This document shows, piece by piece, positions 1 to 12,756 of a DNA stretch of 64,000 nucleotides. Origin of the DNA: Undaria pinnatifida (Eukaryota; Sar; Phaeophyceae; Laminariales; Alariaceae); contig JABAKD010000029.1 of the NCBI GenBank assembly GCA_012845835.1, positions 12,175,892 through 12,239,891 on the forward strand. The letters are read 5' to 3'. Position 1 is the first letter of the stretch. Each line of letters starts with the position of its first letter. Below the pieces are notes generated by a model, which was given only the letters and a program-made list of their open reading frames with translations, ran no database searches and was not told where the DNA came from. The translations under genes were made by a program, and so were the position numbers.

Positions 1-850
1 GCAATATTCCGGCTGTTCCTATTAATGGTACTGCTCATACTGCAAATACTAGCCATACTCCACCGTTTTGTGTTGCAAGGTGAAGTATTATATATTATCG
101 AGGTACCAATAGAAGTATTTCAGTGTTATACCCTGGGAGGTTCTGCAGGGTTGAGTTGTAGTAGTCTCGGGTTATTCACTCGTGTACGAGAGAGGGTAGT
201 TCGGTGTTCAATACTGCGCGTACTCTGAGTGCTTGGAAGCATTTCAAGTGTTTGAACTGCAGATACTTTTGTTTTTATACTCGGGAGATTGGTACTGCTC
301 GTACTCACAGCACTCCGGTATTGTGGCAGTCAGTACCCATACTCCCGGCCCTCGCAGGTACTTCGGCCGTCAGTACTGGCAGGACTCCGAGTAGTCACAG
401 TACCCAATACTCGAAGTATACTCTGGAGTATAAGTTTGCTGGGAGCATCTGTGGAACAGTGCACTGAAATGGATGATCGAAACGCTACATGTCATCATGA
501 AATGCATGGACAGACTTGCACAAAAGAGGAATATTGACCTTAAATTTGTCGAACTCACAGCTGACGTTGTTAGAACCATTTTATAGGATAGCGAACATCA
601 GCGATCGAATGTTGGTTTGCCGTGTAGAGGGCGAAGATTGGTCAATCGTTTGCTCGCCGTACACCTAATTTCCCGCGCCTTCTCCCCCCCCCCCCTCCCC
701 CCCCCCCCCCCTCCCTCTCCTTTTCGTGCCGTGTTGTGTCGTGCCCGTGCTTTTATGTTTTTTCTTCTCCCGAAACGAAACATGCTTCCCATCGCGTTAA
801 CACGTGCCAACAACAACGACAACGGCGGCTATGATTACGGCATCGACAAC
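1..850. other. Upstream non-coding stretch with degenerate GTACT/AGTACT repeats
   Basis: The first 460 bases are full of short GTACTC/AGTACT-type motifs (for example around 28-60, 290-420) without a clear period. No AMT N-terminal exon (family pattern such as an LEAG helix) could be recognised here. A C-rich run at 686-716 precedes the (CCA)n tract. A copy of the SINE body lies at 522-576. Confidence 0.5.
522..576 (-). repeat. SINE-body repeat copy
   Basis: Contains TCGAACTCACAGCTGACGT preceded by AAATTTG, the core of a dispersed repeat. Other copies lie near 9052, 16344, 21820, 22735, 23600, 39935, 40095, 40310 and 63113. Confidence 0.6.
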
Positions 851-857
851 GACAACA

Positions 858-2567
858 CCACCTCCACCACAACCACCACTACCACCACCCACACCGCCAC
901 CACAAATACAACCATCACCCACCTCCATCAACCACCAATACCATTGCCACCACCACCGTCACCGCCACCACCACGGCCACCACCACCTCCACCACCACCG
1001 CCACAACCGCTACCGCCACCACCACCGCCACAACCGCTACCGCCACCACGACCTCTTCGACCATCATAACCACCGCCACTACCACCATTACCACCACCAC
1101 CAACACCACCGCCACACCAACACCAACGCCACCACACCACCCAACAAACACCACCATCCCCTCCACCACCACCCCGTACGCCACCACTGGTATCACTTTC
1201 ATCACCTCGACCCCCACCTTCACTATCACCATCACGGCCGTCACCACCATTATCACCATCACCTCCATCTCCGCCAACACCGCCACCATCTCCAACACCA
1301 CCGCCACCACGACCACCCCCTCCTTTCCCACCACCACCGCCCCTTCCACCCTTATCCACCATCATCGCCACTAACTCCACCTTCACATCATCACCCGCAC
1401 CACTACCCTCCGGTCTTCCACCACCACCGCAACCCCCTACACCGCCACCACCTTCACCCCGACCCCACCCCCCATCCCGCACCCCACCATCACCGCCTTC
1501 ACTCCCCCCCCCCACCACGCCCACAACACCCAACACCACCCCCACGACTAACACCACCAATACCACCACTCCCCCCTCCACCGCTATCACCCCATCGTCC
1601 ACCCCGCCGCCAAAACCACCCCTTCCACTCCCCCCCCTTCCTCCCTCGCCCTCCCTCCCCCATACACGCCGCCACAACCACCACCCCCACCACTCCCACG
1701 ACCCCAACAACCACCACACCACCACCCCCCCGGCTACCCCCACACTACCCAACCTCCACAACCACCATCACTCCCACCCCTCCACCACTGCTACCACCAA
1801 CACCGCCGCCGCCGCCACCACCACCACAACCACAACCACCATCCCCTACACGACGCACACAACCACCACCCCCTCACTCCCCAACAACCACACCACCCGT
1901 CATCCCAACCGCCACCACCGCTACCACCCCACCACTCCCACGATCCCAACCGCCACCACACCAACACCCCCCCCCCCCCCACCCCCTCACCACCCAACCT
2001 CCACAACCACCATCACTACCACTGCCCCCATCACCACTCCCACCCCTCCATCACCGCCACCGCCACTACTACCACCACCGCCGCCACCACCACCATCATC
2101 AACACGACCACTAACCCCTCCACCACCCTCACAACCACCACCCCCTCACCACCCAACAAACACACCATCCATCATCCCCACCACCTCCACCACCCGGACC
2201 CCGATCACCACCACCCCCTCCCCATAACCAATGCCACCACCACAACCACCACCACCACTACCACTACCCCCGCCACCACCGCGACCGCCACCACCGCCTC
2301 CATCCCCACCACCCCCATACCACCACCACCACCACCACCACCACCACCACCACCACCACCACAACCAACTACCACAATCACCACCATCACCACCACAACC
2401 AACTGCCACCATCACCACCAACCGCCACCACCATCACCAACACCAACACCACCACCAACACCAACACCACCAACACCACCAACACCACCAACCGCCACCA
2501 CCACCACCACCACCACCACCACCACCACCACAACCACCACCACTACTACCACCACCATTACCACAAG
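858..2567 (+). repeat. (CCA)n microsatellite-rich intron of the AMT gene
   Basis: About 1.7 kb dominated by imperfect CCA/CAC triplets on the plus strand, with one uninterrupted CCA block at about 2320-2362 and another near 2491-2530. It ends at the acceptor ACAAG just before the first visible AMT exon at 2568. Long open frames in all phases (His/Pro/Thr or Gly/Val/Trp runs) are artefacts of the triplet. Confidence 0.95.
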
Positions 2568-5338
2568 TTATGTGGTATACCACTGGGTACGGTATCGCGA
2601 TGGGCGAGGACAACTTCGCGACCTCGGGCAACAACGGCGTTATCGGCACCGACGGGTTTTTGCTGACAACGTCCACCTTCAGGGGGGCAGGGCCTGATAC
2701 CGGCTACAACTGGGCGTTCTGGCTGTTCCAGTGGGCTTTCGCCGCCACCACCGCCACTAGTGAGTCATTGCTCAGTACCGTGTGCATGCTAGTCGGACTA
2801 AAGTATAAGCTCGATACGTATCCTATGTTAGTATTGCTTGAACAGGAAACAGAAGATGTGCGAAACTCCCGAGATCTTAGGAAGGGGATGGCCAATCAGC
2901 ATCTCCGGATCAAGCAATGGATGCTTCAAAATCCTTTTGATATGTCTGTATGGGCTTGGGGATACGATTATCGACGAGTCTTGGGATTTATTATAGCAGT
3001 ATACGGCATGCCCTCAATTTCATATCGAGCCTATATGTTTCATTGTTTTCGTATCGAGCTTTATATTCTTGCCGAACTGGTATACACAACAACGATATTT
3101 TCCCAGTTCAATCGGTATTTCTTTTTTGCGCTCACTTGCAAACCTTCACACCCCGCACGAATACGAATGAATTTGACGAATACTCGGGAAATCCATTCGT
3201 CGAATAGGTGCATAGGTGATATTTGTCGGACGAATATTTGCCCCACGTTCCCGACAGGATATTCGTCCACGGTACGAATACTTGCCCCATGTTTTTGAGA
3301 GGGTAGTGGTGCGGAGTGTGCAAACCTTGCATACGTCGGGCCAGAGTCGACTCCCGCTTGATGATATACCTATCCGGTAGATCTTTTAGGGAAGATCTGT
3401 ATTATCTGTATGATCTGTATGGTCTAGCTCATGCTGCCGGGTGGGAGCCGCACGATCTGCATGATCTAGCCCAAGCTTTGAGGGTTGGATGTGTAGTCTA
3501 CGTATACAGGCCCTGCGGAACTTCTCACGACGGCAGCTATATGATCTATGTGATCTATGTGATTTATATCGTGATAAGTGTGTTCTGGATCTAAATCATG
3601 ATGTGTCCGTATTATTTTATCTAGATGGTGATATTTGTCCGTATTAGACTATCTAGATCGTCATCTAATCGAGGGTGAAACTTCCTGACAGTCATTATCC
3701 ACGCTTTTTGTTGCTAAATCGGTACCGCCTATCGTACGACCGTTCAGCTTAAAATATAATGCGGTGAACCGGGGGAACAGCACGGCCGCGCAGGCCGTTG
3801 GCGCTGCCGTACAGTATCATGCGTACATATCAGCAGTAACGGCATCAACGTGCAGGAGGAACAGCGAACGGTGACAACAGCAGCGGTGACATTAGTTGTC
3901 TGCTGCACTACAGTAGTAACATACTATCGGCAGTCAGTATGCTGGGAACACTGACGGCAATGAAAAAAATATCGCGAAGTTAAGTTGAGAAGCTTTTAAC
4001 AATAGCAGCGAGTTGAGCGGCAACGGCAGCAGCAGTAACAACAATCTGTTAACGGAGATAGAACAAACAGCAGTGCCGCAAGCAGCACCGGCAGAGCAGT
4101 ATCAGCACAGTAGCAGTATGCCGGGGGAACAACAGCACCAGTAACGGAAGCAGTGACACCACGGCAGCAGCGTTACCGGCAATCTGTCGTGTGTCACCGG
4201 TGTTACACCGGTGGAGCTGAAACAAACAGCAAACAGCAGAGTCACAAGCTGCAGCGGCAGAGTTTAGTATCAGCACAGCAGTGTTATGCCGGAGGAGCAA
4301 CACAGTAGCTGCAGTTCAGCAGCGACAGCACCAGAAAGAAGCGGCAGCAGTGACAGCGCCGAGGCGAGAACGGACACCCAACCGGCGAACGTATCATGTA
4401 CCGGGTTACCAGGTACTCTGGCATAGCTGAACGGATCAGTAGGCCTTGTGAGGGTAGCCGTTACAAGGTGCCACTTACCAGGGTGATCGACACTATGGTT
4501 GACGAATGCTGTGTACGAGGCGAAGCCGACCGCGGTAGTGGTGTCCGAATAAGGCGGTACTAAGAAGGCGGTGCCCGTAAATAAGGCGGTCAAAAACGCC
4601 TCGCACGGCTGAAACCCGCAACCCGCCAGTGACTACGTACCTTAGATGCGGCTGGTGCCTTTGCAGAACAATGTACCACCCCATTCAGGGCAGCTGCGCC
4701 TTCCTTATCTGTAAAGACACACTCGGCCGTACCACCCCCCCCCCCCCCCCCTGCACTCCTCCCGCTTCCCCCCGCCTTGCGCCCCTCCCACCCCCCCCCC
4801 TCTCCCGCTGTTTCCGCCCCCCCCCCCCCCCCCTCCCCAACCCCCCCAGGTCTCCCACCCCCTCATCCCTCATCGAGTTCCTCCTCACGAACCAACCCCC
4901 CCCCCCCCCCCCCCACCCCTCCCCCAAACCGCCGCCTTAATTTATCCGACAGTCGTGTCGGGAGCTGTGGTGGAACGTGTGACTTTCGGGGCGTACGTCA
5001 TCTACGCCGTGTGCCTGCTTGGCTTCATCTACCCCATCGTCGTGCACTGGGGCTGGTCCTCTGGCGGCTGGGCTTCCGCGTTCAGGTGTGTTGTGTTGTG
5101 GTGTGTGTTGCTATTATTACTAATAACCAATTTCCGACTCCTCTATTTTTTCCTATTCTAACTCCAAGTGTTTTGTACCCATGTCAGGAGTGCGGTGCTA
5201 AAAGGGTTGATACAGCAGTATGTTAATGATTTGAGTTAGCCGCCTACATGCATCTCTTTTTCTCGGTCTTGCGTTTTTTTTGTTCATTCAGTCGTTTCCG
5301 TTCGTTTTTAGGTGGGGCGGAGCTGTAGAGGGGGGCTG

Positions 5339-5369
<31 letters not shown>

Positions 5370-8300
5370 TTCAGTGTTGTGATTTTTATTTATTTACTTG
5401 ATTTATGTTTATTGTGACTGCAGTATTATTTACTAATGCGCTGCTCTTGTAAGTCATAGTGCGCGTTTGTGTGCTTTTTTGCGTGCCTGGTATTATTTGA
5501 GATAACCCTGCGCTTAAGTTATATACTGCATACGAACTAAACTATGAGTGATAAATGTAGATAAAACACCAATAATACCCAAACCTGCTTTGCTTCGCCG
5601 GAAACCAGGGACACGGACCTCCTCTTCGACTGCGGTGCTCTTGACTTCGCCGGGAGCGGGGTCGTCCACATGACCGGAGGCGTTGCGGCATTCACGGGAG
5701 CTTACCTCCTTGGTCCCCGCACCGGGCGGTTCATCGACGGTGTCCCTGTCGAGCTGCCCCAGCTCAGCTTCGTCTACCAGGTGGGGAAATGATGATGGGG
5801 AAATCGTGCATACACTACAGTAGGGTCCAGGGGGTGTGCCGGAGCAAAATGGCCGCCTTATTTTTGAAAACCGTCTTATTCAGTCCGGGTCATGAAAGCA
5901 ATTCCCGAGTCACGCCAAGCGATTTTCATCCCCTTATATCGGGATACCGCCTCATTCAGACCGCCTCATCGGGGGACCCATACTGTATATACCAGCACAA
6001 CCACGTAACTGCTATGAAGACTGTTGTCGATTTCGCGAATCCGACCCCCGATTAGTAAACGAAGTGCCTAGCGTAGTTGTGGGCGTGCTTTGTGTACCAG
6101 GCGGGAACCCGAACCCTAGCCCCAACCCTCTGCCCCTTCCCATAGGATTTTTGTTCGAGCTGCTGTTACATTAGCAGTAGAGATGGCATTTAGTAAACCC
6201 TTGTGGAAGGTTGAGGCAGCAGAGGCTGCGTTTGTATTGTTTACCCTTCGCTGACGCGCGTCTTGTCGTCTCCCCGTCCCGTTCTACATTGTCTGCCTCG
6301 TCTCACATACCGTATTTTATTTGACGTGCAGACCCTCGGAACTCTGTGCCTGTGGATGGGATGGTATGGATTCAACGGAGTTAGGTGAGCACGTTCATCG
6401 GTTTGCACCATGTCATCACATTCATCTGTGCAGTCGTCGGTGCAGCCATCGGTACAGCGATTTCGTCTGTACAGCGATCGTTATATACCGGGTACATCGG
6501 TGCAGCGGTCGGTACCGTCATCGGTCGGTACAGCCGTCGGTACAGCCATCGGTGCAGTGATGGATGCATATAACGATACAGCCGTCGGTACAAGCCATCG
6601 GTGCTTTATCTTTCCCTCCGGCGACCGCGTCGCTGATGTCCTTTGTTATTTTTCATTTTCCTGACGAATTGTTTGAGGCGCGCGAAACCATACGAACGAT
6701 ACGGGCGTTTGTTGTGCTTTGCCACCAGTATCCAACTAATTAAGTCTACCAAAGAACCACGCATCCGTCAGATGGCAACCCGAACAACCAATCAATCAAC
6801 CAATCAACGCCAGGAAGAGCTGTGGGCCAGCAGGATTTGACGACTAGAAACTAATCGGTAGCTACCGTCAGCCAACTAAGCGACTTTAGTGGGCAAATCG
6901 GCCGGCAAAACCATCTCTGATCAGCCGACATGCCGATTTAAGTCAGGTGACCGAAGCGAGCCAAATCGGCAACCCCCGGCCGACCAACGGAGCCCCGCTA
7001 ACAAAAAGGAAAACGCACTCCGCATTAGAAATCCTTCCTACGAGTATGGAAACCCAGTAAGTCGGATATTCGGCACCTCCGGAAACCGACTAATAATATT
7101 AGTCCGACTAGCAAACTAGTTGGTGACTAAGTCGTCCCAACCCACAACTCCACGAATGAACCCATCAGCTGTAGACTAATCACCGACCGACCAGGTCGCC
7201 ATCTGCTCTTGTCTTACTTCTTCCGCGTCTTCATGCCCCCGGCCTTCCCGTCTGGTTTGTTCGGACCGCTGTGATTGGTGCGCTGCGATTGGACTCCTCT
7301 GTGGCTGTGATTTATCTGCTGTGCCGTCAATGGTGGGTCCGCTCTACGTGGACTCCTGTGATTGGTTCGCTCTGCTTCGACCGCTGTGGTGGTTGATCGG
7401 CTCTTTCTCGTGTACAGCACTTTGGTCATCGTCGGTGCCGGAGAAGTGGCGGCCAGGGCTATGTGAGTTTTTCCTCTTGTGTCCAAGAACGCATATACTG
7501 TTATCACACCTTACCTATTATTAGTTCGAACCAGTGTATTCAAATACAGCATTGGAGGTCCCTCTAACGCGGGTGAGGAGTCCAGGTTGCCCGATAGAGT
7601 GCCGGTGAAATCGCTTGACGGGTGGGAACTGGCAGCGTTACTGGCACCGCAGCACTACAGAGGGACCCTCCCGGCACTATAGAGGGACGACTCTGGTATT
7701 ATAGAGGGACCGCACTGGCATGGTAGAGGGACCACGTTGGCACCATAGAGGGACTACACTGGCACTGTAGAGGAACCACACTGGTGTTATAGAGGGACCG
7801 CACTGGCACTATGGAGGGACCACACTGACACCATCTATAGAGGGACCACACTGGCACTGTGGAGGGACCACACTGGCACTATAGAGGGACCACACTGGCA
7901 CTATAGAGGGATCACACTGGTACGTACTACAGAGGGACCACCACACTGACACTATGGAGGGACCACACTGGCGCTGTAGAGGGACCACACTGGCACTATG
8001 GAAGGACCACACTGGCACCACTACATCTGTGGTGTACCTGGTATACGACTGGCCCAGCTTCGACGAAATGGTTGATATGGATAGTCCACACTGCCGTGTT
8101 TCTCCTCATTTCGTGCCTATTTCGAGACTTTCCCATACGGTCGGGATTCAGGGGGTGGGCTCGTGTGTTAAGAGTGTAGTGTACATAGACTCTTCTTTTT
8201 ATTTTTGCATCGGTAAAACAAAAACGCCTTACCCGTGAAGTCGAAGAGAACTTAGGAGCTTGGCCATGGTCGATACATCCCTTTGCTTTTTCACGGCTTT

Positions 8301-11300
8301 TTTTTTTTTTTTTTTTTTCTCTTTTTTGGGGGGGCGGGGAGCGGGGAGTGATGGAGACTCTCGGTAGAGTGAGCCGGCCTCGAGGCGCGCGAACGATGCG
8401 TATATGCAGTGAAAAAATAGATAGATACTACTGGTGTATCAAGTCCTTTGCATGCCCTCGTTTCATGAAAACTATTGGAGATGGCCGGCTTTTTCGCTGT
8501 TGCTGAGTTGGGGGATTTTTTTGCAGTACGTCGTTTCTGATCGTACATGGGTACACGTGCCTGAGTTCGCCGCTGCTGTTGTCTTGTTCGCGCGCTGATT
8601 GAACCCTGTGTTCTGATTGGAGCGCTGAATGAATCTTGTCCTCTGATTGCTGCGCGAATTTATTTCCCCTTTTTTTGCTTGGCTCGATTAGGGTGAACAC
8701 GACGATTGCCGGAGGCGTTTCTTGCATCACCTCTGTGGTCGTGGCTTACTTCCGGCTGGGCTACGTCGACATCACCGCGGCTAACAATGGTGTTCTTGGT
8801 GGCCTGGTCGCCATCACGGCCGGGTAAGTTTCTGATCGTTGTTCGTTAGACACCCTTTCCGCAGACTAATGGTGTAAGGCTGAGCTATTGGTTAACCTAT
8901 TGCAAGTTGGTCAAAGGGACTAATACCCCACTAATGCCTTCACCCTAAAACTATACCTGATAAAACTCGTTTGAGCTTGTCGGCGTTACTCGCTCGGTTA
9001 CTTGCGACGGGTGTTTCTTTTACATGCGTCAAAACGAGCGGCCGGTGTGTCACTCAGCATGCAAAGATGAGTGTATCAACCCTATAAATTTGTCGGACTC
9101 ACAGCTGACGTATCATGTGAAGTATTTTTTTACGCAAAATAGTTACCGGTCGTAGTGTATTTTTTTTTTTTTTCAAGAAGAAAAAATACCGGTCGTAGTA
9201 TACGTATATATATATATTTCAAGAAAAAACAAACAAACAAACAACCAACATTTTTTTTTTTATGTTGTTGTATTTGGCGTCGCTCGTAGGACCGCCTTCC
9301 TGCCTGTGTTCCCCCTTTGTCGCTTTTCGCTTCCGACGTCCGTGGGATTTCACGGCAACCGCGCCCCGAAGGGGGGGGGGGGGGTAACCTTGACCACTAA
9401 ACTACAGAGTAGTGGGTACCATACCCCGATTCAAGAGCGCCCAGGATGAGAGCATTTTCGGGACTTGGGAGCGGTCAAATCGGCATGTCCCGCCTATCCT
9501 GAAAGCTATCTATTCCCCACTACTACTGCTGTACTGAAGAGAACAATGTGTAATCTACGCCTGCACTGCTGGAAACCCTTTTTTTTTCACAAGTTTACTT
9601 GAGGTTAGTCCAGGGGGGGATTTTTTGGGGGCGCTGAAGGGGTTATAAATAAGGGCGCTTGTTTCGGCTTGTCACGGGTCGCGCTCAAAATATGGGTACG
9701 GCCCACTGCTGTATACCGGTACACACTCGCTCGGGTTGCTTGCCGCGTTACCTCCGATTTTTTCGGTGCGCTCGTTTGGGTTACTTGCCGGGTTTGCTTG
9801 CGCGGGTGGGTGGCTTGTTGTCTTTTTCTCTTTCTAGTGTTTGAAGTTTGTTTTGTTTTTCACGATTACCCTTGGTATGTACAGCCCGCAGGGACGCCTA
9901 CTGCTGTGTTCCAGTCCCCCGCTTTTCGGCTCGTGACACCTTCCCGGGTGTTGAGTTTCCAGCTAACCACGTCCCGACGGCGAAAAAGCTGTTAAAAAAA
10001 AATTAAAAGTGCAGTGGGCACCCCGATTTAAAAGCACCCGAGTCAAGAGCATTCGGCAGTGGAGAGCGGCCAACTCGGCATGTCCCGCCGCACTTAAGGC
10101 CGTATACTGCCCACTACATCGCATAAGAGCGCTTTGTGGTTAAGAGCGCATGTATCGGCTTCGTCTATGGGCGCTCTTAAATCGGAATACTCACTGACTG
10201 TAATATACGTACGCCATCTGTGAGTTCGAACGATTGAGCGATCGATCGTAGTATGTGTACGTATCGAACCGGGTTTTATCACTGCCCCGACGCTCTATCG
10301 CGACCGTCATAAAGCAGACAGCAGTTGCCTGCCCCGATGTGTGGAAACGCACACCAATCAGGTGAATTGTCAACTGCGGCGTGTTGCCAGGCATTGTTTA
10401 TGCACGATCTACGGTGATGTTGTGGCTGTAGGTTCTGGTGTGATGGGATCTGTGTGGCACGGCTCTTGGGCGCGCATTTTTCTCCGGGCGGGATCTGTAG
10501 CGACACGGCTCTCTGCACGAAATCTCATGGCGTTGTTTGTTGATGGATGTTCGTACCAGAACGATCAACGATGTCAGGAGACGGCACTGTCAAGACGTTG
10601 ACCGACGACAGTTTCGCAATATTTTACCTTGATTGACGCCATATTACTAGGTTTTAGCGTGGAGCGATGGGTTTGACACCCTTGGTTTGACACCCTTGAC
10701 CGCTGGGCGTCACCCGTTGACTGACCGTCTCCGGACGTCTTTGCTTATGATATGATAGGTGCGCTGTGGTGATGCCCGAGGGAGCTTTGGTGGTCGGATT
10801 CGTTGCCGGATTCGTCTACAACGCGTCCAGCGCCCTCCTCCTCAAGCTGCAGGTGAGGGTCATGGGCTTATGGGCGTGACTCTCTGTATTAATCCAAGTA
10901 ACTCGTCCCCCCAAGACGGGTTTCCGGTTGTAAACGCGTTAAGCCTGTACCGGTAGATATTTCTCATTCATTCTTGCCATTTTCTACTCTTTTTTGAGCT
11001 GCAGTTTTATATTTTTTTTGGTGAAATTATTTGAAATGCGTCAGCTGAGCGTTCGATAATTTTTTGGGGGGTCGATATTCATCTTCGCAGGGCTGCGTGG
11101 TACACCACCGGCCGTTTGTTCAATATTTTCCTCGCCATTGTATGGTTGCGAAATCTGTCAAACGCTCGCGACACCTTCTGGGGTTTCCAAGGAGAAACAC
11201 ATGTGTGTTACGGGTGGGTTACAGGCGATACGAAGCAACCCCGGCTGAAGGGTTGGGGGGGGGGGGGAGGGGTACTCATTTGTTGTTTGCCTTAGCCATC

Positions 11301-12613
11301 ATTCGACCGTTGACCACGGATCCCTTTCGAGAGGAAGCACCGTTCCTACTCCTAATAGAGACACCTCCAACATTTAGGCGCTCATTACGTTTTTGCTAAA
11401 AGATGGGGGACGGAGGGGTATCCGACGCACGGCCTTAGGAGGGGGCTACAGCGGGCGCACAGCATGCTGCTACTCGTGTTGCGGCACGGTCTTCGTAGGC
11501 GAATGATGAACGTCGTACTTGTCGTGTTTTTTTTTTTTTTTTTTTTTGTTATTTTCAATGGGCCTGAAACGGGTTGATAGGCTGTACGCAGCTATTTTCT
11601 TCGGCATTTTTTATGCTTTTTTTGAGATGCAGATATTTTTTTTGACCGTTTTGTTGTTGCGAAACAACCTTAAGTCCCTGAAGATGTGTTCGTTTTTTTC
11701 TCTTTTTTCTTGGTTCTCGTCACTCAACGCCAACGCACAAACACAAAACATCGCTGAACGCCAAAACACTACAACGCAACACAACCCAAAAACGCTTGAA
11801 AAACAGGGTCAGTGTTACGGGGTTTTATCTTCCCATCGCTTGACGCCAACGAAAAACGCACAAAAAAAAACACTTAATATTAGTAGCAGGGTTTGTGGGT
11901 TATTGTTTCATTTTTTCTTATCACTTAACGCCGACAACAAAAAAACTTCAAAACAGGCATTACGAGGGTAGTTTTTTTGTTTCATGTCATGACTAAACGC
12001 CATAAAAACAACAACCAAAAGCACTTAAAAACAGGGTTCGGGTTCGGGTTTGTTTCTTCTCATCAATCAACGCAAAAAAAAAAACACACACACACACAAC
12101 ACCCATTAACAGAGTTAGGGTTAGGGCTTGGGTTTGTTGTTTTCCTTCTTCTCGTCACTTGACGTCAACAAAGAAACACGACAGGAAATAGTTGGAAAAA
12201 AAAAAATGCTGACGAACGGACGAATGACGTACATTCCCTTGGTGGTTGCAGATCGACGACGTGGTGGACGCGTCTCCTGTGCACATGTTCTGCGGGGCGT
12301 GGGGCGTGCTGGCGGCCGGTCTGCTGGCCGAGAAGGACAACTACGGGGAGGCGTACTACAGCGAAAGGCAGGGTGACTGCTGCGGTGCCTTCTACGGGTG
12401 AGATGAATCGGCGGCAGTGGTGACGGTAGTAGTAGTAGTTGTTGTTGTTGTTGTTGTAGCAGTAGTAGTAGTAGTAGTTGTTGTAGCAGTAGAAGTAGTA
12501 GTAATAGTAATATTTGCTGTAGTTAGTAGAGTATTAGTGATAGAAGCAGTTGTTGTTGTTGTTGTTGGTGTTGGTGTTGGTGTTGGTGTTGGTGTTGGTG
12601 TTGGTGTTGGTGT

Positions 12614-12657
<44 letters not shown>

Positions 12658-12701
12658 CTGCTGCTGCTGTTGTTGTTGTTGTTGTTGTTGTTGTTGTCGT
12701 C

Positions 12702-12756
<55 letters not shown>

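Noticed and set aside
804-2114. 436-codon plus-strand frame and several long minus-strand frames
   Set aside because: Composed almost entirely of His/Pro/Thr or Gly/Val from (CCA)n. All phases stay open because the repeat lacks stops, and the region ends at an AMT acceptor.
6643-7119. Small plus-strand frames in the AMT intron
   Set aside because: No splice-compatible borders or similarity. Only the 45-bp exon at 7418-7462 fits between exons 4 and 6.
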